Assembly: GCF_001294575.1 (NCBI RefSeq)
Contig: NZ_CP012676.1
Coordinates: 3,880,001 to 3,944,000 of the forward strand
Reading direction: 5' to 3'
Length of the DNA: 64,000 bases
From: Pseudomonas versuta
Lineage (GTDB): Bacteria > Pseudomonadota > Gammaproteobacteria > Pseudomonadales > Pseudomonadaceae
Below the pieces are notes generated by a model that had not been told where the DNA came from, did not search any database, and was given only the letters and a program-made list of their open reading frames with translations. The position numbers and the translations under genes are program-made. Position 1 is the stretch's first letter, and each line of letters begins with the position of its first letter. This document shows positions 34,353 through 42,888 of the stretch, in pieces.

Positions 34353-35237
34353 TCATATGCTCCGCACCATGCGCCATAGTCCCAGGCAACCAATCGCCTG
34401 CAATGCAACGGCGGTAAGCAGCATGTGCTGACCGCTCGGATCGCTCCACACCTTGGTCAGGTAACTGGGGTTGGTCAGCATGAAATAACCACCCACTAAT
34501 AACGGCAACACCGCCAGAACCATCGCAGTGACACGTGTTTCACCGGTCATTGCCTTGAGCTTGCGAGCACCTTGATCACGCTCACGAATCAGCAGGATCA
34601 GGTTTTCCAGCAGTTCACTGGCGTTGCCGCCGTAGCGATGGTTGACCTTCAAGCCAAGGGCGAACATACGAAATTCATCGCGCTCATACAGCTCGGCAAA
34701 ATCTTCCACCGCCTCGGGCAAACTCACGCCCAACTGCACATTCCTCGAGACCCGGCTGATGCTGCTTTTAAGCGGATCGCTGGACGACTCAATCGCATGC
34801 AGCACCGCATCGGACAAGGTGCGTCCCGCTTTCAGGCTACGCACGCAGTGATCGAGCAACTGCGGCAATTGCTCCACCATGCGCCGTACCCGACGCTGAT
34901 AACGCCAACTGACATACAGCCTCAAAAGCAATGGCGGCAGGACCACAAAGATCAAGAAATACGCCCAGCCTCCCAACAAGCCCGCCAATACCGCTACCAC
35001 GGCCCATATCCCCAACCACAAGCCAAGACGATCGGAAGGGCGGCCCAGACCTGCCTGCAAAAAGGCCCGGTCCAGCCACGCCACACTCAGGGGCTTCTGT
35101 GCAATTACCGGCTGACCTTCACCTAAGCGGTCCAGCACCCTGTTGGTGGCAGGGTCACGCAATGCGCGGTAGACAAGACTCAGCGACATCACAAACATCA
35201 AAAAGCTGATCAGAAAAAGTATCAAGGCCGGGATCAT
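34353..35237 (-). CDS. tadB: Tad inner-membrane platform protein TadB
   Basis: A 294-residue T2SSF-domain membrane protein, paralogous to TadC. N-terminal helix MIPALILFLISFLMFVMSLSL, a hydrophobic pair at about residues 73-105 (LGLWLGIWAVVAVLAGLLGGWAYFLIFVVLPPLLL), the F domain QLPQLLDHCVRSLKAGRTLSDAVLHAIESS, and two C-terminal helices. It acts with TadC as the assembly platform for Flp pilin. GAGGTG precedes the ATG, nine bases after the tadA stop. Confidence 0.88.
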   Translation of the reverse strand: MIPALILFLISFLMFVMSLSLVYRALRDPATNRVLDRLGEGQPVIAQKPLSVAWLDRAFLQAGLGRPSDRLGLWLGIWAVVAVLAGLLGGWAYFLIFVVLPPLLLRLYVSWRYQRRVRRMVEQLPQLLDHCVRSLKAGRTLSDAVLHAIESSSDPLKSSISRVSRNVQLGVSLPEAVEDFAELYERDEFRMFALGLKVNHRYGGNASELLENLILLIRERDQGARKLKAMTGETRVTAMVLAVLPLLVGGYFMLTNPSYLTKVWSDPSGQHMLLTAVALQAIGCLGLWRMVRSI

Positions 35238-35246
35238 GGGAGCACC

Positions 35247-36521
35247 TCAGCCGTTTGCATTCAAAATGGGGTCGCGACGCAACTTGTCGCCTGCCGGGTT
35301 CAAGGCTTCGCGCATAAAACCAAAGCCCGTACGCTTATCCAGCCGGAACAGGGTGTTGGTGACATAAACATCGTCCCGTACTCCCACCACCTCCAGCACC
35401 TCACTGACGCAGCGTCGACCATCCGGCATACGCGTCAGCTGGATAATGACGTCCAGTGCGGCGCAGATCATCTGGCGCAAGGTTTTCTCCGCCACCGTGC
35501 GCCCGGTCAGGCCCACCAGAGTTTCCAGACGCAGCAACGCATCTTGCGCAGTGTTGGCATGCACGGTACTCATCGAACCATCGTGGCCAGTGTTCATCGC
35601 GGTCAGCACATCAAGCACTTCAACACCGCGAATTTCGCCAAGGATGATGCGGTCCGGACGCATCCGCAGGGCGTTGCGAATCAGATCGCTGGATTTGACT
35701 TCACCGTGCCCTTCAGCATTGGGCGGCCGGGTTTCAAGACGCACCACGTGGGGGTGGCCGAGCTGCAGCTCCGCCACGTCTTCGATGGTGACCAGACGTT
35801 CATGGGGGTTGATCAACTGACTCAAAATGTTGAGCAACGTGGTTTTACCGGTACCGGTACCGCCGCTGATCAAGATATTGCAGCGCTTGCCAACCGCCTC
35901 CTGGAAAAACTCAAAGATCGGCTGATCAATGGTTTGCATCGCGACCAGGTCGCTGCTTTTAAGCATGTCCTTGCGAAATTTCCGGATCGACAGGCAAGGA
36001 CCGTCCAAGGCAATGGGCGGAATGATCGCGTTGACCCGGCTGCCGTCAGGCATACGCGCATCGACCATCGGCGAGGACTCGTCCAGGCGCCGGCCCAGCG
36101 GCGCGAGAATACGCTGCATCACCCGCTCTACGTGATGATCATCGATAAAGCGCAGGTCACTTTGACTGAGCAGGCCTTCGCGCTCGACAAATACCCGGTG
36201 CGGTCCGTTAACCAGAATCTCAGTCACCGCCGGGTCGCGCAGCAGAACTTCAAGCGGGCCGAAACCGGTCAGTTCGTCGACGATTTCTTCAGCCAGGCGT
36301 TCCATCTCGTAACGCGAGATCGCCAGATGCAGGCGCGACACGTATTCCGCGACCCGCTCGATGACAAATTGCGACAGGACCTGGCGCGAATCTTCCAGCA
36401 GGTTTTTCCCGGTTTCCTCGATGGCATCAATGATGTAACGGTGCAGCACCAGTTTCAGGCCGTCATGGTCGGCGCGACCGTCCTTGTACAGGCCCGAGCC
36501 GAACAACTGTTCATTGGTCAT
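35247..36521 (-). CDS. tadA: Tad pilus assembly ATPase TadA (CpaF)
   Basis: A 424-residue secretion ATPase of the CpaF/TadA family. Walker A is GGTGTGKTTLLN (around residue 220), followed by the Asp box VTIEDVAELQLGHPHVVRLETRP, Walker B-like RMRPDRIILGEIRG and the His box GHDGSMSTVHANT. The N-terminal domain has LTGFGPLEVLLRDPAVTEILVNGP. It hydrolyses ATP on the cytoplasmic face to drive pilus assembly (and, in some species, retraction). The ATG overlaps the tadZ stop by four bases. Confidence 0.92.
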   Translation of the reverse strand: MTNEQLFGSGLYKDGRADHDGLKLVLHRYIIDAIEETGKNLLEDSRQVLSQFVIERVAEYVSRLHLAISRYEMERLAEEIVDELTGFGPLEVLLRDPAVTEILVNGPHRVFVEREGLLSQSDLRFIDDHHVERVMQRILAPLGRRLDESSPMVDARMPDGSRVNAIIPPIALDGPCLSIRKFRKDMLKSSDLVAMQTIDQPIFEFFQEAVGKRCNILISGGTGTGKTTLLNILSQLINPHERLVTIEDVAELQLGHPHVVRLETRPPNAEGHGEVKSSDLIRNALRMRPDRIILGEIRGVEVLDVLTAMNTGHDGSMSTVHANTAQDALLRLETLVGLTGRTVAEKTLRQMICAALDVIIQLTRMPDGRRCVSEVLEVVGVRDDVYVTNTLFRLDKRTGFGFMREALNPAGDKLRRDPILNANG

Positions 36522-37717
36522 TTAGACCCCCACAGGCGGTTGAGCCAACTGTCCGACTTGCCCTGCGAGCGACCCGGCAGTTCTGAGCGCAAGGCCAGCC
36601 GCTCGCCGAGTTTTTTCAAACCCAGGCTCAGGGGTTCTCGCGGGCCCAGTTCGAAAAGTGTCACGGCCTGATTTTTGGCATTGATGCGCAATTCCGGGCT
36701 CGCCGGGAGTGTGGCCAGCACTGGCAAGCCAAAGCTTTTGGCCAGTGCATCGGCATCGGGGGCCACGCCACGCAGGTAGCGATCAACCAGCAGCCCCGCG
36801 TGTTCGAGCTTCATTCCCTTAGTGCGCCAGACGCCAAGCACGTCCAAGTTGCGCCGGCAATCGAGTACGTTTTGATCGGTGTAAAACAGCAACTTGTCGC
36901 AATGGCTGACAAAGGTGCGCAGCGCTTCGCTGTCAGGCTGGCCCGTCAGGTTGACCACAATATGCTGGAAGTGCTGACGCAAGGCGCTGAGCAACATATA
37001 CAACTCGGCGGCGCTGGTTTGCTCCAGCGGTTCGTCGTTGTCGCTATGGACCAGGATTCGTAAACCTTCAGGGGTCTTGGTAAATGCACTGTCGATCAAG
37101 GTGCTGTCCAGCCGCCGTAAATGGCGCAGGGCATCTCCAAAAAAAAACGAGCTCTCCAGGCCCAACTGCGTCAGACCGTCGCCACGGGGCAAGCCCAGAT
37201 CCAGGAACAGGGTTTTTTGATCCTGCTTTTGCACCACCAGCCCCAGGTGGCAGGCGAGCAATGCACCGTCAGCATTGCACTGGGCGCTGAACAGTACGGT
37301 CAGCCCGCCCAGCTCTGCGTTAGGTGTGACCGGCGGCAAGCGTTTACTCAAGCGCCGTACCAGACCGGCCACCTCGCTGGAACGCGAACCGTAGGCGACA
37401 AAATCCCGAGCCCCGGCGCGCATCGCATTGAGCACCAACTGGTTATCCATGCCATCGCCCAGGGCAACCACGGCCAACATTGGCTTGGCCTCAAGCAGCC
37501 CCTCGATCAATGCGCACTGAGACACGACTTTCTCTCGGTCCAGCCCGACAAAAACCAGACCAGCGAAAGTTACGTCAATCAATGCCAACAACTCATCCAG
37601 ACTGCTCGTGCCTACGCCCACGACCTGGCCCAGGGGCGCCAATGCGCCTTGCAGCCACTCAAGATCAGTGTTGTTGCGCGTCAGCGCGAGAAATGTCTGG
37701 CTCAGGCTTTGGCTCAT
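36518..37717 (-). CDS. tadZ: Tad localisation protein TadZ (CpaE)
   Basis: A 399-residue protein with an N-terminal atypical receiver-like domain (residues 10-130, LTRNNTDLEWLQGALAPLGQ and LVFVGLDREKVVSQ) and a C-terminal ParA/MinD-like domain with a deviant Walker motif (GLTVLFSAQCNADGALLACHLGLV replaces the usual KGGVGKT). TadZ/CpaE proteins position the Tad machine at the pole. The receiver lacks the usual phosphoacceptor motif. Overlaps rcpA by four bases and tadA by four bases. Confidence 0.86.
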   Translation of the reverse strand: MSQSLSQTFLALTRNNTDLEWLQGALAPLGQVVGVGTSSLDELLALIDVTFAGLVFVGLDREKVVSQCALIEGLLEAKPMLAVVALGDGMDNQLVLNAMRAGARDFVAYGSRSSEVAGLVRRLSKRLPPVTPNAELGGLTVLFSAQCNADGALLACHLGLVVQKQDQKTLFLDLGLPRGDGLTQLGLESSFFFGDALRHLRRLDSTLIDSAFTKTPEGLRILVHSDNDEPLEQTSAAELYMLLSALRQHFQHIVVNLTGQPDSEALRTFVSHCDKLLFYTDQNVLDCRRNLDVLGVWRTKGMKLEHAGLLVDRYLRGVAPDADALAKSFGLPVLATLPASPELRINAKNQAVTLFELGPREPLSLGLKKLGERLALRSELPGRSQGKSDSWLNRLWGSK

Positions 37718-38940
37718 TGGGATAGCCCGCTACGGGTATTGAACTTACCGTTTTCAAGGAAATACAGTCGATACCAGTTAGGGTCGTAATTGCGCAGTTT
37801 TTCACCAGGCAGGGCTGGTAACTGCGCATTGGCCGCCAGTGGTTGAACCAGATGCGGCGTCACAATCATCAACAGTTCTTTTTCTTCGCTGGTGGTGTTG
37901 GAGTCGCGGAAAAAGGCGCCAAGAACGGGGATGTCCCCCAGCCCCGGGAATTTGTTGACCTGAGCACTGTTGCGCGAGCTGATCAAGCCGCTGATGACAA
38001 AGCTCTCGCCATCGGCCAGGGAAATACTGGTATCGGTACGGCGAACATTAAGGCCAGGGACTAATGTCCCGGCGATATTCACCGCGTTGGTGTAGTCCAG
38101 CTCGCTCACTTCGGGGGCGACTTTGAGCATGATGCGGTCACGCCCGACCACGGTCGGCGTCAACGTAAGACGGATACCGAACTCCTTGTACTCAATCGAC
38201 ACGTTGTCACTGCCGCTGCTCGGTACCGGGATAGGGACTTCACCGCCGGCGAGAAAGGTCGCACTCTGGCCGCTTAACGCCACCAGACTCGGACGCGCCA
38301 GGGTGTAGGCAAAACCGCTGCCCTCAAGTGCGTTAATCAACGCTTTGACCCGGCCACCGCCGAAGCCAATGTTGAAATACTTGCCGTTAGCTACCGGGCC
38401 ACCGGTAATCACGTTTTCCGCATTGGAAATGAACGATCCGGGCGAGCCAAACAAAAAGTCTTTACCCATGCCAAAGATCGAAGTACTGGCTTCCTGCATC
38501 TTGGTGCGATTGACTTCGACAAAGCGAATATCGGTTTGCACCTGGCTGGGCAACGTCGGATCTTCAGAAGGCAATATTGAAACGCTGGTATAGCTGGTGG
38601 CGGCTTTGCCCTTGACGAACACCATGCTCTGGCGCGGTGATTTCGAACAGGCGGTCCAGACCATCAGGCTGGTGGTGCCCGGCGCAACGCCTGTGAGCAA
38701 GAAGGCGTTGCTGCCATTGGCGTGAACATCCGCAACAGTAGGATCCCCCACTGCAATGCGGGTAATGCTGACTGGCGAATCCAGTGCTTGCTGGGCCCCT
38801 TGGGCCACTTCCAGTACCGAGGGTAACTGACCGAGAGCAGCGCAATTGTTTGAAGCAGCCAAGGCCATTTCAAAGGGCAAGCTGCTTAAAATCAGCGTCC
38901 AGACAGCTCGTTTATACAGCGCAACGCCAGGATTTCTCAT
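37714..38940 (-). CDS. rcpA: Outer-membrane secretin RcpA (CpaC)
   Basis: A 408-residue type II/III secretin of the RcpA/CpaC family. Signal peptide-like N-terminus (TLILSSLPFEMALAA), a pilus-specific N domain (SVLEVAQGAQQALDSPVSITRIAVGDPTVADV), a BON-like region (DIRFVEVNRTKMQEASTSIFG) and the secretin core (FLAGGEVPIPVPSSGSDNVSIEYKEFGIRLTLTPTV ... FPGLGDIPVLGAFFRD ... ELLMIVTPHLVQPL). It forms the outer-membrane pore for the Flp pilus; TadD is its likely pilotin. GGGA precedes the ATG. Confidence 0.9.
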   Translation of the reverse strand: MRNPGVALYKRAVWTLILSSLPFEMALAASNNCAALGQLPSVLEVAQGAQQALDSPVSITRIAVGDPTVADVHANGSNAFLLTGVAPGTTSLMVWTACSKSPRQSMVFVKGKAATSYTSVSILPSEDPTLPSQVQTDIRFVEVNRTKMQEASTSIFGMGKDFLFGSPGSFISNAENVITGGPVANGKYFNIGFGGGRVKALINALEGSGFAYTLARPSLVALSGQSATFLAGGEVPIPVPSSGSDNVSIEYKEFGIRLTLTPTVVGRDRIMLKVAPEVSELDYTNAVNIAGTLVPGLNVRRTDTSISLADGESFVISGLISSRNSAQVNKFPGLGDIPVLGAFFRDSNTTSEEKELLMIVTPHLVQPLAANAQLPALPGEKLRNYDPNWYRLYFLENGKFNTRSGLSQ

Positions 38941-38967
38941 GCTGTGCTTCCCTTGCAGATCGTATTT

Positions 38968-39903
38968 TTATTGAGCCGGCTGTTGCGTGGTTTGGTTGCC
39001 GCGAATGATTTCAATCCCGCGCACCCTTTGAACCCCGGGGCTACCCGCCACAGGTGTGCGCACCGGGCTGGCCATGGCTAACTGGTTGAACTGGTAAAGA
39101 CTGCGTTTGGCGTTCTCAAGGTTGCCTGGAGCATCCTTCTCACCCGCCCAGTACTTGCTCAAACGCTGCTCCTGGGCGCTGCGCACGGCCAGACGCAAGG
39201 TGCCGGCCTGAGTGGCCAGCATCAGTTGATTGATCAAAGGCTCTGGAACTGCCAGCACCGCCGTGCGCGCACCGACACGGCGCTGCGCTTGTTTGAGGGC
39301 TTCTTCGGCATTCAGCGGTTCACTGGCCAGTTGACCGTCGCTGGTCATGCCCAACTCATCACCCACGCTCAGCACCCGTACTGCCGGCAACACTGTTTGC
39401 GCCGACTGCTGCGGATTGGCCGTGTCCTGACGCAAAAACAGCAAGATATCGACGTAGTCACCAGGCGTTAGCTGCCCTGCTGCACCGGTCACTTCATCGA
39501 TGGCCACTGCCAGTGCACGTTCATCAGGGCGAATCATGCGAGCAAGAGGGCCGCCGATTTCAAAGCTTTGCTTGGTCAGCCAGGTACCCGCACTCAACGC
39601 TCGCCATGGGGTAAGGCCAACCGCCTGATCGATAGCCGTAAGGCTGCCGGCGGGTGCGGTCTTGAGTTTTTCCAGGGTCAAGTCTTCGGCGGTCAGGGCC
39701 ACATGCGGGGGAACATCACGGACCAATACCACCACTGGCTGTCGGGTCTGATCCTCAACCGAGGCGACACTTTGCTCCACCACCTGCGTCACCGGAACTT
39801 CAGCTACCGGCTGCTGACGAGTCAATACCAACCCCCAATAACCGGCCGCAATAGCCCCGATAAACAAAATGGCCGCCAGTACTAAACTGCGTCGATTGTT
39901 CAT
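38968..39903 (-). CDS. rcpC: Tad assembly protein RcpC (CpaB)
   Basis: A 311-residue CpaB/RcpC protein: one N-terminal membrane helix (MNNRRSLVLAAILFIGAIAAGYWGLVL), then a SAF-like domain (VLVRDVPPHVALTAEDLTLEKL; GAAGQLTPGDYVDILLFLRQD) and a C-terminal extension (RVRGIEIIRGNQTTQQPAQ). It interacts with the secretin and peptidoglycan. First gene of the rcpC-rcpA-tadZABCD-DUF3613 operon. ATG 39903 follows GGGAG by seven bases; a TTG two codons earlier is discounted. Confidence 0.86.
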   Translation of the reverse strand: MNNRRSLVLAAILFIGAIAAGYWGLVLTRQQPVAEVPVTQVVEQSVASVEDQTRQPVVVLVRDVPPHVALTAEDLTLEKLKTAPAGSLTAIDQAVGLTPWRALSAGTWLTKQSFEIGGPLARMIRPDERALAVAIDEVTGAAGQLTPGDYVDILLFLRQDTANPQQSAQTVLPAVRVLSVGDELGMTSDGQLASEPLNAEEALKQAQRRVGARTAVLAVPEPLINQLMLATQAGTLRLAVRSAQEQRLSKYWAGEKDAPGNLENAKRSLYQFNQLAMASPVRTPVAGSPGVQRVRGIEIIRGNQTTQQPAQ

Positions 39904-40240
39904 TAGCAAACTCCCTTTACCACAACGTAGCGCAGATAAAAAAAATCATTCGCAATCAGGCAGCCATAACCCAATAACGCTGTTTGAACCATTTCGCTAT
40001 TTGAACGTAGCGCAGGTAAATCAAAATGCCATTAGTGACTTTAAAAATCTCTATTTAATTTTGAATTGTTTGATTTACCACACATTTTTTTTACACGCAT
40101 CATTTGGATTAATACTTTGTGATTAGTGCTTTTTTACAGTTGCCTTAAACTGAATTATTGCCAATGCTGTAATGGCAGAAGGAAATCACGCAATATAATT
40201 GTTAAGCGGTGCCCGACCCGGTGCACGAAGGAGAAGTCAG
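39904..40240. promoter_or_regulatory. Divergent rcpC/flp control region with 17-bp direct repeat
   Basis: This 337-bp AT-rich gap has no gene. AACGTAGCGCAGrTAAA occurs at 39924-39940 and again at 40004-40020, exactly 80 bp apart with one mismatch; both copies are nearer rcpC. A good -10 box TATAAT is at 40194-40199 for flp, with no matching -35, which suggests an activator-dependent promoter. The flp message would have a leader of about 35 nt ending in GAAGGAG. Confidence 0.55.
40104..40118 (+). promoter_or_regulatory. Candidate PprB operator upstream of flp
   Basis: TTGGATTAATACTTT shares the 11-bp core ATTAATACYTT with sites before tadG and pprB. It lies 122 bp before the flp start and about 75 bp before the TATAAT box, a position suited to an activator. 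It could serve both flp and the divergent rcpC operon. Confidence 0.45.
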
Positions 40241-40465
40241 ATGTTTTTAAATACTGTTCTTAAAGTGTATGTACCGACGCAGGTATTCCTGACTCGCCAG
40301 GTCAAATTATTTGCACAGCGCACGGAGGGCGCTTCAGGTATTGAATATGCGCTTATTGCAGGAATGGTTGCAGTGGCAATTGTAACTTTTGTAGCCCCGA
40401 TCAAAACCGAGGTCATTGCAATATTCACATCGATTAAAACTGCACTAACCAGTGCCGCAACTTAA
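40241..40465 (+). CDS. flp: Flp type IVb major pilin
   Basis: A 74-residue prepilin. The leader ends in RTEG and the mature protein starts ASGIEYALIAGMVAVAIVTF, which places Glu at +5 and Tyr at +6 as required for FppA processing. The mature pilin is 44 residues: one hydrophobic helix plus a short KTEVIAIFTSIKTALTSAAT tail. Flp subunits form the thin adhesive Tad pilus. The leader (30 residues) is longer than in many Flp proteins. GAAGGAG precedes the ATG at 40241. The next gene starts 5 bp after the stop. Confidence 0.92.
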   Translation: MFLNTVLKVYVPTQVFLTRQVKLFAQRTEGASGIEYALIAGMVAVAIVTFVAPIKTEVIAIFTSIKTALTSAAT

Positions 40466-40470
40466 ATAGT

Positions 40471-40860
40471 GTGAGTATCTCACTTCTTCGCCAACAGCTA
40501 CTTTTAGTTGATGACGAGGAGGATGCACTACTGGAGTTGGCCGAGCTGCTAGAGGGCGAGGGCTTTTGTTGCTATACCGCAACATCAGTCAAACTCGCTC
40601 TTTTGCAGTTGACCCAACATCCGGACATTGCGCTGGTCATCACAGACCTGCGCATGCCGGAACAAAGCGGTATAGAACTGATCAGGCGCCTGCGCCAGCA
40701 CACACAACGCCAGCATTTACCGGTGATTGTCATTTCCGGACACGCCGATATGGACGATGTAAGCGACCTGCTCCGCTTGCAGGTACTGGATCTGTTCCGT
40801 AAACCCATCTACCACGTGCGCCTGCTCGATACCCTCGACAGCCTCTTCCCGAAGCCCTAG
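40471..40860 (+). CDS. Stand-alone receiver-domain response regulator beside flp
   Basis: A 129-residue protein consisting only of a CheY-like receiver: acidic pair Asp14/Asp15 in LLLVDDEEDALLE, phosphoacceptor Asp59 in VITDLRMPEQSGIEL, Ser/Thr in VIVISGHAD and Lys in LFRKPI. No output domain is present. The DLxMPxxxGIEL block and overall spacing resemble the receiver of PprB, so it may be phosphorylated by PprA and act as a phosphate sink, or interact with the pilus machine. Starts with GTG 5 bp after flp and must be co-transcribed with it. I do not recall this gene in the P. aeruginosa locus. Confidence 0.82.
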   Translation: MSISLLRQQLLLVDDEEDALLELAELLEGEGFCCYTATSVKLALLQLTQHPDIALVITDLRMPEQSGIELIRRLRQHTQRQHLPVIVISGHADMDDVSDLLRLQVLDLFRKPIYHVRLLDTLDSLFPKP

Positions 40861-40902
40861 TCACCCGCCTCAGGCACGGGCTCCCCCTCATATGCTTACC
40901 TG

Positions 40903-40936
40903 AAAGCCTGTGGCTGCGTGCTTAGCCACAGGCTTT
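40903..40936. terminator. Stem-loop between convergent receiver and transporter genes
   Basis: AAAGCCTGTGGCT and AGCCACAGGCTTT, a perfect 13-bp stem with an 8-nt loop. The AAA/TTT ends give it intrinsic-terminator character in both directions for the converging flp-receiver and TpsB transcripts. Confidence 0.75.
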
Positions 40937-41016
40937 ATGCGCGTATCGCTTATACCCCCTTTGCAGGGCGGGCAATGCAGCCCACTTGAGTGAACTGCAT
41001 TGCGCAAGAGACGGCC

Positions 41017-42699
41017 CTACAACTGATAACTGAAGCTCAAGGTGTAACGCGGCCGACGGTTAAAGCTGTCCAGCGCGACGTCTGACATCGGCTTGGCAAC
41101 TTCCAGGGCAATGTTGTAGTAACGCTTGTCACCAAAGCGCAGCCCCACCGCCGCCGAAGACATATCCGAACCCTTCAGGGGCAGTTCGTTGAACCAGGTT
41201 TTGGCCTTGTCCAGTACCGCATAGGGTTGCAGCAATTTCACCCACTCCCCGTCGCGGTTGAAGCTGTAGTTCAGCTCGTAAGCCACGCCCCAGCCCTTGT
41301 CCCCCGAGGCCTGGTCGTCCGGGTAGCCGCGGCCGAAGTTCTGCCCGCCGAAGACCGCCCGCTCGCTGTCGGGCAAACTGTCGTCGCTCCAGTACAAGGC
41401 CGCGGACGCCACGCCCTGCCAGTCACCGAAGAAACCGTCGCTCTGCACTCCCGACAAACGCAAGCGGAAGAAGTCCAGGTCATAGCGGCTGCCGGTCAAA
41501 TCGGTCTCGGTCTTGGCTCCCAGGCCATTGATGCCTTGATACAACCCGCCGCTCACAATGCGTAACTGTTTGTCATTGGACTTGCGCCACTCACCTTCAA
41601 ACGCCAGCGCACGCACGTTGGTTTTATCGCTGATGGTCTGGGAATATCCGACCACGTCGTAGTCCGTGTTGTCGTTGACCCCATACAGCCTTGCCGCGAC
41701 GTTGAGCAATTGATCGGGGGCCGCGATCAGCGGGTGGCTGACACCCACCGAAAAGCGGTCATTCTCACGATGGGGCTTGAGTTCAAAGCCATCGCTGGTC
41801 GCGATGTTGGTGCCGGGATCACTGCGATATCGCGCGCCATACAGGCTCAATTGAGTACCTTCAGCATTAAGGAACTGGCTGTAATCAAGGCGGTAGTAGT
41901 GCTCCTTGTCATTGCCCGGCGGGAACAACCCGCTCAAGGAAAGCTGTTCTGCCATGGCTGTCTGTGAATTGCTGCTGACCCCGAACAGTGCCTGGGTACT
42001 GTCGCGACTGCCTTCAGTGAGGCTCATGCTGGTGGTGTAAGGTTTGCGGCTGGCATTGACTTGCAGGGTTGCAGCACCGTCGGTGGTTGCAGGCGGCGGT
42101 ACTTGCGCCTGCAGGGTCACACCCGGAATCCGGCTCATCAGGGTGGTATAGCGCTCAAAGGTTTTACGGGTCAACGGCCGCTCGCCTTTGAGTTTATCTA
42201 CCAGTTCATCGATAAAACCCTTCACGCGCCCGATATCACCGTCTACCCGGTAATCCTTGATATACCCTTCGACCAGTACGACGCGCACCAGCCCTTGATC
42301 AAAGTTCTGCGGCGGTAAAAACGCATAGGACAATAAATAACCGTCGGCCTGATAACGTTGCGTGATACTGCGCGTGGCTTCAATCAACTCGCTCAGGGTA
42401 ATTTCATGATTCAACAAAGGCTTATACGCCGCCCCCAACTCCTGGAGCGGATAAACAGTACCCCCTTCAATCTGCAACTTACGGATCGTCAACTTGGTGC
42501 CCATCACTAATGGCTGGGACTCGGCAGCACCGGGCTTGGGTAATTCCAAGGCAGGCGTTTGTGGCCGATAAGCATCCACCGGCAAGTTGGGGGACGGCAA
42601 GTTCTGGATACTTTCATTGCTGTTCAAATAACGTGGAAGCGTTTCAGCACTCACATAAGGGGTAAGGGCCAATAATAAAAAGGGGACGCAAGTACGCAT
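41017..42699 (-). CDS. ShlB/FhaC/HecB-family two-partner secretion transporter (TpsB)
   Basis: A 560-residue Omp85-superfamily TpsB protein. Signal peptide MRTCVPFLLLALTPYVSA; a proline-rich linker; two POTRA domains (LTIRKLQIEGGTVYPLQELG and VRVVLVEGYIKDYRVDGDIGRVKG, residues about 70-215); and a 16-strand barrel ending RPRYTLSFSYQL with a terminal aromatic/Leu as needed for Bam insertion. The lid-loop motif is GGQNFGRGYPDDQASGDKGW. It would export a TpsA exoprotein, but no TpsA gene (haemagglutination domain) lies next to it. CdrB of P. aeruginosa is a comparable protein. The ATG at 42699 follows GGAG; longer frames are less likely. Confidence 0.87.
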   Translation of the reverse strand: MRTCVPFLLLALTPYVSAETLPRYLNSNESIQNLPSPNLPVDAYRPQTPALELPKPGAAESQPLVMGTKLTIRKLQIEGGTVYPLQELGAAYKPLLNHEITLSELIEATRSITQRYQADGYLLSYAFLPPQNFDQGLVRVVLVEGYIKDYRVDGDIGRVKGFIDELVDKLKGERPLTRKTFERYTTLMSRIPGVTLQAQVPPPATTDGAATLQVNASRKPYTTSMSLTEGSRDSTQALFGVSSNSQTAMAEQLSLSGLFPPGNDKEHYYRLDYSQFLNAEGTQLSLYGARYRSDPGTNIATSDGFELKPHRENDRFSVGVSHPLIAAPDQLLNVAARLYGVNDNTDYDVVGYSQTISDKTNVRALAFEGEWRKSNDKQLRIVSGGLYQGINGLGAKTETDLTGSRYDLDFFRLRLSGVQSDGFFGDWQGVASAALYWSDDSLPDSERAVFGGQNFGRGYPDDQASGDKGWGVAYELNYSFNRDGEWVKLLQPYAVLDKAKTWFNELPLKGSDMSSAAVGLRFGDKRYYNIALEVAKPMSDVALDSFNRRPRYTLSFSYQL

Positions 42700-42799
42700 A
42701 TGAGACTCCATGCTCAACAACCGCGGCACAACTAAACCAGGGGCAACGCATCATAGTGTGGCGAAGCTACCCGGCATTAACCTTACAATCCTGCAAATG

Positions 42800-42833
42800 A
42801 AAAAAGACGAGAGATTCATTTGAATCTCTCGTC
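42800..42833 (-). terminator. Intrinsic terminator after the glycine-rich lipoprotein gene
   Basis: On the minus strand GACGAGAGATTCA-aa-TGAATCTCTCGTC is followed by a run of T (42800-42805 on the plus strand is A-rich). The 13-bp stem ends 56 bp after the gene's stop and separates it from the transporter gene. Confidence 0.88.
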
Positions 42834-42888
42834 TCAACCAAGCGTAGGCGCTGTAGGTAAGGCCGTCGAACCGGCCAGGTGCAATTAG

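Noticed and set aside
35544..36671. 375-codon open frame opposite tadA/tadZ
   Set aside because: Antisense shadow of two well-supported genes; no ribosome site or domain.
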